Part shown: piece after piece, positions 32,530-39,780 of the stretch
Layout: every line of letters starts with the position of its first letter
Position numbering within the stretch: the stretch's first letter is position 1
Assembly (NCBI GenBank): GCA_963649615.1
Contig: CAVJIN010000004.1
Span: 7,143-71,142 of the forward strand
Reading direction: 5' to 3'
DNA from: UBA9732 sp963649615
Lineage (GTDB): Bacteria > Spirochaetota > Spirochaetia > Sphaerochaetales > Sphaerochaetaceae
Length of the DNA: 64,000 nt
Translations under genes and position numbers: made by a program
The notes under the pieces: model-generated
Databases searched by the model: none
Told to the model about the DNA's origin: nothing
Seen by the model: only the letters and a program-made list of their open reading frames with translations

Positions 32530-33635
32530 CAGCATATATAAGAGGATTAACTTTTAATGGAAGTAGGTGCCTTTTTGTTAAGACCCTTGAGATGAATTTG
32601 GATAAAACAACACCCTCATTATTACTTAATGGTGAAAAAAATGAGTGGAATAAAGCATTTGGGGACTTTATTTCTAAAGGACACTATCCTGCAACAATAG
32701 CAGTAGAGGGTTCAGATTTAGTTTTTGGACTTGGTTCTACGTACAATGAAGCCTGTAAAGGAGAAGGAGTTTCTGTCAAACCTACTAAGGATGTAAAACT
32801 TGGCCGTGACAAAGTTGTCAGTGGAAAAGTTGCTCTTGTTACAGGTGGTGCTCAAGGTTTTGGAGAAGGCATTGTTAGAAGTCTTGTCCAAAATGGAGCT
32901 TTTGTTTTCATTGCCGATATGAACATTGAAGGAGCAACACGTCTAGCTAATGAATTAAATGAAGAGGCAAAAACAACAGTTGCTCTTGGAGTTGCCGTTA
33001 ATGTCTGTGATGAAGATGCAGTAATAAAGATGATGGATTTTGTAGAGCAAGAAACTGGCTCGTTAGACATTTTTGTAAGTAATGCGGGTGTTTTAAGGGC
33101 AGGTAGTGTAAAAGAAATGCCTCTCAAAGATTTTGAGCTTGTTACAAACATAGACTATAAGGGCTTCTTTATTTGCGCCAAACATTCCAGTAGACAAATG
33201 GCAGTACAGCACGAGGCGGCAAAAGATCTCTTGACAGATTTAATAGTCATTTCTTCTAAGAGTGGGCTTGAGGGTTCTAATAAAAATGGAGCCTATGCAG
33301 GAGCAAAATTTGGTGTAATTGGATTGGCTCAGAGTTTTGCGTTAGAACTTGTAAAAGATGGAATAAAAGTTAATGCAATATGTCCAGGAAACTTCTTAGA
33401 TGGTCCACTTTGGAGTGATCCAGTCAGAGGATTATTTGTTCAATACTTGAATACCGGAAAAGTTCCAGGAGCAAAAACAGTTGCAGATGTAAGAAAATAT
33501 TACGAGTCCAAAGTTCCAATGGGAAGAGGTTGTACTTCAGATGATGTAATGAGGGCACTTTTTTACATTGTGGAGCAGGAGTATGAAACAGGCCAAGCCG
33601 TGCCAGTTACTGGCGGACAAGTAATGCTTAACTAG
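32517..33635 (+). CDS. Short-chain dehydrogenase/reductase with a roughly 100-residue N-terminal extension
   Basis: The C-terminal 270 residues form a typical SDR: TGGAQGFG at 109-116 binds NAD(P), NAG follows, and the YAGAK active site (Tyr and Lys) is near 266-270. The last residues GQAVPVTGGQVM are like sorbitol-6-phosphate and RhaEW-type dehydrogenases. The first 100 residues do not match an SDR. They may be a remnant of the linker from an aldolase-dehydrogenase fusion such as RhaEW, but no class II aldolase metal site is visible. The start overlaps the PHP gene and has AGAGGGGG before it. Probable role: oxidise or reduce a deoxyketose phosphate intermediate. Confidence 0.85.
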   Translation: MEHLAAYIRGLTFNGSRCLFVKTLEMNLDKTTPSLLLNGEKNEWNKAFGDFISKGHYPATIAVEGSDLVFGLGSTYNEACKGEGVSVKPTKDVKLGRDKVVSGKVALVTGGAQGFGEGIVRSLVQNGAFVFIADMNIEGATRLANELNEEAKTTVALGVAVNVCDEDAVIKMMDFVEQETGSLDIFVSNAGVLRAGSVKEMPLKDFELVTNIDYKGFFICAKHSSRQMAVQHEAAKDLLTDLIVISSKSGLEGSNKNGAYAGAKFGVIGLAQSFALELVKDGIKVNAICPGNFLDGPLWSDPVRGLFVQYLNTGKVPGAKTVADVRKYYESKVPMGRGCTSDDVMRALFYIVEQEYETGQAVPVTGGQVMLN

Positions 33636-33644
33636 GAGGATTTT

Positions 33645-34907
33645 ATGGCAGTAAAAACTACAGCAATTAGACTTTACGGTGTAAACGATCTTAGAATGGA
33701 AACCTTTGAGTTTCCAGAAATAGCAGAGGACGAAGTTCTTCTTGAAATAGTTACAAACTCGGTATGTATGAGTGACCACAAGGCTGCAGAGCAAGGGGCC
33801 TCGCACAAAAGAGTGCCCAACGATATTGCTCAAAATCCAATAATTGTTGGCCATGAATTTTGCGGTAAGATTGTTCAAGTAGGTAAAAAGTGGGCCGGCG
33901 ATTATCAGGTAGGACAGCTCTGTTCTATTCAGCCAGCAATCAATTATAAAGGCATGATGCGTAATCCTGGCTATAGTTTTCCATACTGCGGAGGTTTTAG
34001 CACGTATGCAATAATTCCACCACACATTATAGAGGGTGGTGGCCTTCTGAAATACAACGGAGAGGCCTTCTACAAGGGATCTCTTGCCGAGCCAGTAAGT
34101 TGCATTGTTGGTACTTTCCATGCAATGTACCACACAAAAGAAGGCTATTATGACCATGAAATGGGAATTGTAGAGGGCGGAAATCTTGCAATTATTGCAG
34201 GTGTAGGGCCAATGGGCCTTGGGGCTATAGACTATGCCATTCATAATCCAAGAAAGCCAGGTCTTTTGGTTGTAACGGATATTGATGATGCTAGACTTGC
34301 CCGGGCAAAAGAGCTCTTGTCTGAACAGGAAGCTGCACGCAACGGGGTGAAGCTGGTCTATCTGAACACAAAAGACGTTGCGGACCCAGTTAGTGCATTG
34401 CGTGGTTTGACAAAAGATGATCATGGCTACGACGATGTCTTGGTCATGGCACCAGTAAAGCCTCTTGTAGAGCAGGCCGATTCCATCCTCGCGCATGACG
34501 GTTGCCTTAATTTCTTCGCCGGCCCCAACAAGACCGATTTCTCAGCAATGCTAAATTTCTACAATGTCCATTATGCTTCTCATCATCTTGTTGGAACTAG
34601 CGGTGGAACTACAAGTGACATGGTTGAAGCTCTTGATATGATGTCAAAGGGACAGTTAACTCCATCTTCAATGATTACACACATAGGAGGGTTAGACGCT
34701 GTTTCATCTACAATAATTAACCTCCCTTCAATTCCTGGTGGAAAAAAACTTATCTACACACATATCAGAATGCCTTTAACTGCTATTGCAGACTTTGAGA
34801 GTAAGGCAAAAGAGAATCCTTTGTTTGCAGAACTCGATAGAATTGTCAAGGGACATAAAGGGTTATGGTGCGCAGAGGCTGAGAAGTATCTTCTTGAGAA
34901 CGTATAG
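33645..34907 (+). CDS. Zinc-dependent alcohol dehydrogenase, L-sorbose-1-phosphate reductase (SorE)-like
   Basis: A 420-residue member of the medium-chain dehydrogenase family. The zinc-binding part shows CMSDH, VGHEFCGKI and an Asp/Glu-containing second-shell site, and the nucleotide-binding motif is GVGPMGLGAIDYA. The long inserts (420 residues against 340-350 for ordinary enzymes) and the order of motifs resemble SorE, which reduces a ketose 1-phosphate to an alditol phosphate. It lies nine bases after the SDR gene with AGGAGG before the ATG. A reductase and SDR pair could move a carbonyl along a sugar phosphate. A local GC-rich patch at about 34441-34540 (54% against 41% just downstream) is noticeable. 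Confidence 0.82.
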   Translation: MAVKTTAIRLYGVNDLRMETFEFPEIAEDEVLLEIVTNSVCMSDHKAAEQGASHKRVPNDIAQNPIIVGHEFCGKIVQVGKKWAGDYQVGQLCSIQPAINYKGMMRNPGYSFPYCGGFSTYAIIPPHIIEGGGLLKYNGEAFYKGSLAEPVSCIVGTFHAMYHTKEGYYDHEMGIVEGGNLAIIAGVGPMGLGAIDYAIHNPRKPGLLVVTDIDDARLARAKELLSEQEAARNGVKLVYLNTKDVADPVSALRGLTKDDHGYDDVLVMAPVKPLVEQADSILAHDGCLNFFAGPNKTDFSAMLNFYNVHYASHHLVGTSGGTTSDMVEALDMMSKGQLTPSSMITHIGGLDAVSSTIINLPSIPGGKKLIYTHIRMPLTAIADFESKAKENPLFAELDRIVKGHKGLWCAEAEKYLLENV

Positions 34908-34930
34908 GTGCGTATTTAGGAGCGTATTTC

Positions 34931-36361
34931 ATGAAAAAACACATTGCCATTGATTTGGGTGCAACAAGTGGAAGAGTTATAGTTGGAAATCTAGAATCAT
35001 TTGAAGAAGTTCACAGATTTACAACCCCTAATTGTGATGTTCTTGGAGAATATTATTGGGATGTCCACGGCATCTATATGGAGATTCTACAAGGTCTAAA
35101 AAAGTGCTTTGATAAATATGGGGATGATATTGTAAGCATAGGGATAGATACTTGGGGTGTTGATTACGGTTTACTTGATGAGAGTGGCGCTTTGGTAAGC
35201 CCTATCTATCACTACAGAGACTCAAGAACTCTTCCTGTAATTGACAAGGTAATTGAGATTGTCGGCGGAAAGGAAAGTTTGTTTGAACAGACTGGAATCT
35301 CTATTCAATCTTATAACACAATCTTTCAATTATATGCACACAAGTGCAATAGACCAAAGGATTTTGAAGCAGCTACTCATTATTTAAGTGTTCCAGATCT
35401 TCTAAATTATTGGCTTACTGGTGTTATGTGTAATGAATTAACTCATGCTTCAACTACACAATTGCTTAATCCTCATACCAATGATTGGAACTGGGAATTG
35501 ATAGCCAAATTAGGCTTTAATGAAGCAATTTTTGGCAAGATTGTGCCTTCCGGGGCTATTGTTGGGACATTAACAGAACGTTTACAGAAACAACTTGGAG
35601 CACCTTCTAATGTTGTAGTTGTAGCAACTGCAGCACATGATACTGCTAGTGCGGTTGTTGCAGTTCCTTGTGTAGATGAAGAGTATCCGCTTTTCCTTTC
35701 ATCTGGAACTTGGTCAATTTTAGGCGTTGGTTCAAAAGATCCTATTTTGACAACTCAGGCATTGAAGGAAGGCTTTTCGAATGAAAAAGGCTTAAAAGGC
35801 GAGACCTTATTTTTACAGAATATTGTTGGGATGTGGATTCAAACCGAATGTGTTAATTATTGGAAATCTTTAGGACAGAATATTTCGTGGAAGGATTTGG
35901 ATGCTCAAACCCGCGAGGATACCACTTTTAATAGCTACATAAATCCATTGGACGAAAGGTTTATGGCTCCAAATACACACGACAATCTAATGACTGATAG
36001 AATTGTGAAATATTGCGAAGAAACACATCAAGATGCTCCACAAACTCAGGGACAATTTATGCGTGCTATTTACAGAGGTCTTGCTATTACATATGCAACT
36101 GCAATTAAGAACATAGAAAAAATTGTGGGAAGAACCTTTAATTCTATCTATATCATTGGCGGTGGATGCAAAAATGAAATTCTTGATGAATGGACAGCCC
36201 AAGAAACTGGTCTTTGTGTTTACGCTGGACCTTCTGAAGCTACTTCTATTGGAAACATTTTAACTCAAACCTTGGCTTGTGGCCTTGTTTCTTCTCTGGA
36301 AGAAGGGCATAAACTGATTCAAAAAGCACAGAACGTAAAGGTTTTTTCAGCTCATTCGTAA
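34931..36361 (+). CDS. FGGY-family kinase, rhamnulokinase-like
   Basis: The 476-residue kinase begins MKKHIAIDLGATSGRVIVG, the phosphate-binding loop characteristic of rhamnulokinase, and has GIDTWGVDYGLLD, the HDTASAVV active-site region and the C-terminal ATP-binding IIGGGCKNE. Rhamnulokinases phosphorylate the 1-hydroxyl of L-rhamnulose, and several accept L-fuculose. Here it follows an L-fucose isomerase and no FucK or RhaA is present, so L-fuculose is the expected substrate. It is the last gene of the operon, and its 3' end overlaps the convergent Dabb gene by 10 bases. AGGAGCG serves as ribosome site. I withhold the symbol rhaB because the substrate is uncertain. Confidence 0.9.
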   Translation: MKKHIAIDLGATSGRVIVGNLESFEEVHRFTTPNCDVLGEYYWDVHGIYMEILQGLKKCFDKYGDDIVSIGIDTWGVDYGLLDESGALVSPIYHYRDSRTLPVIDKVIEIVGGKESLFEQTGISIQSYNTIFQLYAHKCNRPKDFEAATHYLSVPDLLNYWLTGVMCNELTHASTTQLLNPHTNDWNWELIAKLGFNEAIFGKIVPSGAIVGTLTERLQKQLGAPSNVVVVATAAHDTASAVVAVPCVDEEYPLFLSSGTWSILGVGSKDPILTTQALKEGFSNEKGLKGETLFLQNIVGMWIQTECVNYWKSLGQNISWKDLDAQTREDTTFNSYINPLDERFMAPNTHDNLMTDRIVKYCEETHQDAPQTQGQFMRAIYRGLAITYATAIKNIEKIVGRTFNSIYIIGGGCKNEILDEWTAQETGLCVYAGPSEATSIGNILTQTLACGLVSSLEEGHKLIQKAQNVKVFSAHS

Positions 36362-36642
36362 TCAAAGATGGTTTTGCTCTTGATGTACTTGCTAAAATCG
36401 GTCTTCCACGTGTGGTGGATGGCGCAGTCGTCGTAGGTGGAAAGTGCGTCCTTGTCCATGTCAATGACTATCATTAAGTCAAAGCGGTTGGGCCTGTCAA
36501 TGCAGGAAGGATGTAGACACACGCCGTGAATGCCCTCAATTTTTGTAAGGCCTTGAAATAGTTCAGAGGCCTCTTTTATTATTTGAGATTTCTGGGATGG
36601 ATTGATATTGTCATTAAATTTAACAATTATGTGGTGGAGCAT
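36352..36642 (-). CDS. Small Dabb (stress-responsive alpha/beta barrel) domain protein
   Basis: A 96-residue protein whose N-terminus MLHHIIVKFND and C-terminus FDYE match the dimeric Dabb ferredoxin-like fold. It has a tyrosine/aspartate-rich central part (TYDDCAIHHTW). Members of this fold include small isomerases, mutarotases and proteins of unknown function. It overlaps the end of the kinase gene by ten bases in tail-to-tail orientation, and AAGGAAAC precedes its ATG. Proximity suggests but does not prove a role with sugar anomers, like the structurally related rhamnose mutarotase. Confidence 0.75.
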   Translation of the reverse strand: MLHHIIVKFNDNINPSQKSQIIKEASELFQGLTKIEGIHGVCLHPSCIDRPNRFDLMIVIDMDKDALSTYDDCAIHHTWKTDFSKYIKSKTIFDYE

Positions 36643-36654
36643 GATGTTTCCTTA

Positions 36655-36683
36655 TAAAAAGAGCCTCCATTTACAGGAGGCCC
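36655..36683 (-). terminator. Rho-independent terminator of the GGGtGRT operon
   Basis: On the minus strand GCCTCC and GGAGGC (36676-36681 with 36663-36668) form a stem around a seven-base loop, followed by TCTTTTTAT. It ends the operon 18 bases after the GGGtGRT stop codon and keeps it separate from the Dabb gene. Confidence 0.8.
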
Positions 36684-36701
36684 TAACGTGTGATGAGGTA
36701 A

Positions 36702-37706
36702 TTATCTCTTGTTGAGAGCTTGATCTACTGCAACTGCAACAGCTACTGTAGCACCAACCATTGGGTTGTTTCCCATTCCAAGGAAGCCCATCATCTCAAC
36801 GTGTGCTGGAACAGATGAAGAGCCAGCAAACTGAGCATCTGAGTGCATTCTTCCCATGGTGTCTGTCATGCCGTAAGAAGCAGGACCGGCTGCCATGTTG
36901 TCTGGGTGAAGTGTTCTTCCTGTGCCACCGCCGGATGCAACTGAGAAGTACTTCTTGCCCTGTTCAATGCATTCTTTCTTGTAGGTTCCTGCAACAGGGT
37001 GCTGGAATCTAGTTGGGTTTGTGGAGTTTCCTGTGATGGAAACATCAACGCCCTCATGATGCATGATTGCAACGCCTTCGCGGACATCGTCTGCACCGTA
37101 GCAACGCACAGCAGCTCTTTCGCCCTTGGAGTATGCAATTTCACGGACAATGTTCAGTTTTCCTGTGTAGTAATCAAACTGTGTCTGTACATAAGTAAAA
37201 CCATTGATTCTGCTAATGATTTGTGCAGCGTCCTTACCAAGACCATTAAGGATAACTCTGAGAGGCTCTTTTCTTGCTTTGTTGGCATTCTTAACAATAC
37301 CAATTGCACCTTCAGCAGCGGCAAAGCTTTCGTGACCAGCAAGGAAAGCAAAGCATTTTGTTTCATCTCTGAGAAGCATTGCGCCAAGATTTCCGTGTCC
37401 AATACCAACTTTTCTGTCGTCTGCAACAGAACCTGCAATACAGAAGCTCTGAAGCCCAATACCAATAGCTTCAGCTGCTTCAGCTGCGGTCTTTACGCCT
37501 TTCTTGATAGCAATTGCTGCACCAACTGTATAAGCCCAACCTGCGTTATCAAAAGCAATTGGCTGAACTCCCTTTACTATGTCATATGGATCAAATCCAT
37601 AGTCGTTGCAAATTTTGCGGCACTCTTCAATGCTGCTGATTCCGTACTGTGCAATGACTTCGTTTATATGATCTACTCTTCTTTCGTAACTTTCAAATAA
37701 AGCCAT
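36702..37706 (-). CDS. GGGtGRT protein of unknown function
   Basis: The 334-residue protein contains the name-giving motif SGGGTGRTLHPDN at about 258-270, followed by a glycine-rich, alanine-rich C-terminus. Cysteines occur at about 29, 33, 89, 118, 202 and 246. The family is found in anaerobes, usually next to a NifU/IscU-like scaffold as here (12 bases apart). No reaction is established. A role with iron-sulfur or other redox cofactors is suggested only by the partner. AAGGAGGAC precedes the ATG. Codon use is that of a well expressed gene. Confidence 0.88.
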   Translation of the reverse strand: MALFESYERRVDHINEVIAQYGISSIEECRKICNDYGFDPYDIVKGVQPIAFDNAGWAYTVGAAIAIKKGVKTAAEAAEAIGIGLQSFCIAGSVADDRKVGIGHGNLGAMLLRDETKCFAFLAGHESFAAAEGAIGIVKNANKARKEPLRVILNGLGKDAAQIISRINGFTYVQTQFDYYTGKLNIVREIAYSKGERAAVRCYGADDVREGVAIMHHEGVDVSITGNSTNPTRFQHPVAGTYKKECIEQGKKYFSVASGGGTGRTLHPDNMAAGPASYGMTDTMGRMHSDAQFAGSSSVPAHVEMMGFLGMGNNPMVGATVAVAVAVDQALNKR

Positions 37707-37717
37707 GTCAGTCCTCC

Positions 37718-38410
37718 TTACTCGTGTCTTGGGTCAATGTACTTTGCAGCATCATCCCACTGTCCATAGTGGCCCTTTGCTTTTGCGAGTGCATCATTTC
37801 CACTGAGTCCCTGTTTAATGAACTCCATCATCTTGCCCAAGTTGACAAATTCATAGCCAATGATTTCATCGGCACTGTTAAGAGCAATCTTTGTTACATA
37901 GCCTTCTGCAAGCTCAAGGTATCTTGGTCCTTTTTCCTTTGTTGCGTACATTGTACCAATCTGAGATCTGAGTCCCTTCCCAAGGTCTTCAAGGCCACCA
38001 CCAATTGGAAGTCCACCTTCAGAAAAAGCTGTCTGGCTTCTGCCGTAAACAATTTGAAGGAAAAGTTCTCGCATTGCTGTGTTGATTGCATCGCAAACAA
38101 GGTCTGTGTTCAGAGCTTCAAGGATTGTCTTTCCAATGAGGATTTCTGATGCCATTGCAGCAGAATGGGTCATTCCTGAGCATCCAATGGTTTCTACAAG
38201 AGCCTCTTCAATGATTCCATCTTTAATGTTGAGGGTAAGTTTGCAGGCACCCTGCTGTGGAGCGCACCAGCCAACACCATGAGTAAGTCCGCTGATGTCC
38301 TTAATTTCCTTGGCCTGTACCCATTTTCCTTCTTCTGGAATTGGAGCAGGTCCATGATATGCACCCTTTGCAACAGGACACATATGCTGTACTTCTGTTG
38401 TATAAATCAT
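37718..38410 (-). CDS. NifU/IscU-like iron-sulfur scaffold partner of the GGGtGRT protein
   Basis: The ATG at 38410 (MIYTTEVQHMC) follows AGGAGGATTT; the longer frame lacks a ribosome site. The 230-residue product shows Cys11, Cys49, Cys56 and Cys77 in the motif ETIGCSGMTHSAA, a NifU_N-like pattern, but with spacing unlike housekeeping IscU (about 130 residues). It is the first gene of a two-gene operon with the GGGtGRT protein. Likely role: holding or delivering a metal cluster for the partner. Not an established system. Confidence 0.8.
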   Translation of the reverse strand: MIYTTEVQHMCPVAKGAYHGPAPIPEEGKWVQAKEIKDISGLTHGVGWCAPQQGACKLTLNIKDGIIEEALVETIGCSGMTHSAAMASEILIGKTILEALNTDLVCDAINTAMRELFLQIVYGRSQTAFSEGGLPIGGGLEDLGKGLRSQIGTMYATKEKGPRYLELAEGYVTKIALNSADEIIGYEFVNLGKMMEFIKQGLSGNDALAKAKGHYGQWDDAAKYIDPRHE

Positions 38411-38514
38411 CCAAAATCCTCCTGATTTCGTTTTCAATTTCTACTTAGTTCAATGTATCACATAATGGAAATTCTGTCTTTATTTATGTCTCTAATTTTA
38501 TGGGAAATAGTGAG

Positions 38515-38532
38515 AAACTAATATATTAGTTT
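38515..38532. repeat. Perfect 18-base palindrome upstream of mglB
   Basis: AAACTAATATATTAGTTT is a perfect palindrome followed by TTT. It lies between the divergent NifU-like gene and mglB. As a hairpin it is A/T-rich and weak, so a protein-binding site is as likely as a terminator. Confidence 0.5.
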
Positions 38533-38569
38533 TTTGAGGATTTCTTCATGCTGTATATAAATATTTTTG

Positions 38570-38598
38570 TTTACAGCAGGTTTTCCGTATGTTATATT
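38570..38598 (+). promoter_or_regulatory. Strong promoter of mglBAC
   Basis: TTTACA (38570-38575), a 17-base spacer and TATATT (38593-38598) are close to the sigma-70 consensus. An interrupted inverted repeat GCTGTA/TACAGC (38550-38555 and 38572-38577) overlaps the -35 box and may be a repressor site. The binding-protein ATG is 48 bases downstream. Confidence 0.65.
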
Positions 38599-38645
38599 TT
38601 TTTTATCGTCAGGTGGCGAAACACACAAAAAAGGAGAAAAACAAT

Positions 38646-39650
38646 ATGAAAAAACTGTTTGTCGTATTGGTTGTCGCGCTCGTTGCTCTTACAGCAGTAT
38701 TTGCTCAGGGAGCACAGGAATCAAGTGTCAAGACCTACAAAGTAGGCGTTGCAATTTATCAGTTTGATGATAACTTCATGACACTCTACAGAAACGAGAT
38801 TGCTAACTATTTCAGCACTCTTGAGACAGATACTGTTAAGTACAATCTTACCTTCGTAGATGGAAAGAATGACATGGCTGAACAGACCAACCAGATCAAC
38901 AACTTTATCACACAGGGTATGGATGCAATCATTCTTAACCTCGTTCAAACTTCTTCAGCAGATGCAATTATTGACATGATTGTTGCAGCAGACATTCCAT
39001 GTATTCTTATTAACAGAGAACCTCTTGCATACGACAAGGATGGAAACACTCTTGACGAGCAGTATGAAGGAATTCTCAACAATGCAAAAGTTTGCTACGT
39101 TGGTGCAGACGCAAGACAGTCTGGTTCTTTCCAGGGCAGAATCATTGCTGAACTTGACAACCATGGTGATATCAATGGTGACGGAGTCATCTCTTACATC
39201 ATGATTGAAGGTGACCCAGAAAATATTGATGCTCAGTACAGAACAGAATTCTCAATCAAATATCTCACAGATGCAGGCTACAAAGTAGAATGTCTTGATG
39301 ATCAGGTTGGTAACTGGGCTCAGGCAAAGGGACAGGAACTCTGTGCTAATGCTCTTGCAAAATATGGCAACAAGGTTGAAGTTGTATTCTGTAACAATGA
39401 TGCTATGGCTCTTGGTGCAGCAGCAGCTATTCAAGCAGCTGGTAGAACAGTTGGTAAGGATATTTATCTTGTTGGTGTTGATGCTCTTGCAGAATGTGTT
39501 GAAATGGTCAATGAAGGAACAATGACAGGTACAGTTCTTAATGACCACATTGGTCAGTCACATAAGGCAGTTGACGTAACAATTATGGCTCTTAATGGCA
39601 AGGCCATTGATAACTATTACTGGGTTGACTACGTCATGGTCACAAAGTAA
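38646..39650 (+). CDS. mglB: Galactose/glucose-binding periplasmic protein
   Basis: The start at 38646 (MKKLFVVLV) has AAAAAGGAGAAA upstream; the signal peptide ends VFAQGAQES, giving 334 residues. The mature protein has the MglB order of motifs, including a calcium-binding-like loop DINGDGVISY followed by IEGDPE, and the ligand residues in VFCNNDAMALGA and GVDALAE. It captures galactose or glucose in the periplasm. Codon use is strongly biased towards C-ending codons such as AAC, ATC and CTC, a sign of high expression. Downstream mglA and mglC complete the importer. Confidence 0.92.
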   Translation: MKKLFVVLVVALVALTAVFAQGAQESSVKTYKVGVAIYQFDDNFMTLYRNEIANYFSTLETDTVKYNLTFVDGKNDMAEQTNQINNFITQGMDAIILNLVQTSSADAIIDMIVAADIPCILINREPLAYDKDGNTLDEQYEGILNNAKVCYVGADARQSGSFQGRIIAELDNHGDINGDGVISYIMIEGDPENIDAQYRTEFSIKYLTDAGYKVECLDDQVGNWAQAKGQELCANALAKYGNKVEVVFCNNDAMALGAAAAIQAAGRTVGKDIYLVGVDALAECVEMVNEGTMTGTVLNDHIGQSHKAVDVTIMALNGKAIDNYYWVDYVMVTK

Positions 39651-39683
39651 TTTATTGTCCTAAAACTTTTTAAAGTTGTGAAG

Positions 39684-39713
39684 GCGGGTGAGAACATGTT
39701 CTTACCCGCTTTT
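39684..39713 (+). terminator. Attenuating hairpin between mglB and mglA
   Basis: GCGGGT-G-AGAACATGTTCT-T-ACCCGC (39684-39709) folds into a long stem, followed by TTTTG. It lies 34 bases after the mglB stop and before mglA at 39781. It probably stops most transcripts so that the binding protein exceeds the membrane components, as at the equivalent place in the other importer operon. Confidence 0.7.
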
Positions 39714-39780
39714 GTAGAATATAAGAGGGTTTTGCAAAGAGTTTTGCAAGAACTTCATAAAGCAAAGGAGGGTTGAGGAA

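Noticed and set aside
33537..34496. 319-residue reading frame on the minus strand
   Set aside because: It lies entirely opposite the SDR and zinc dehydrogenase genes, has unnatural composition (many Cys, Trp, His) and no ribosome site; a shadow frame.
36999..37700. 233-residue reading frame on the plus strand
   Set aside because: It is antisense to the GGGtGRT gene, Cys/Ser/Asn-rich and unlike a real protein; a shadow frame.
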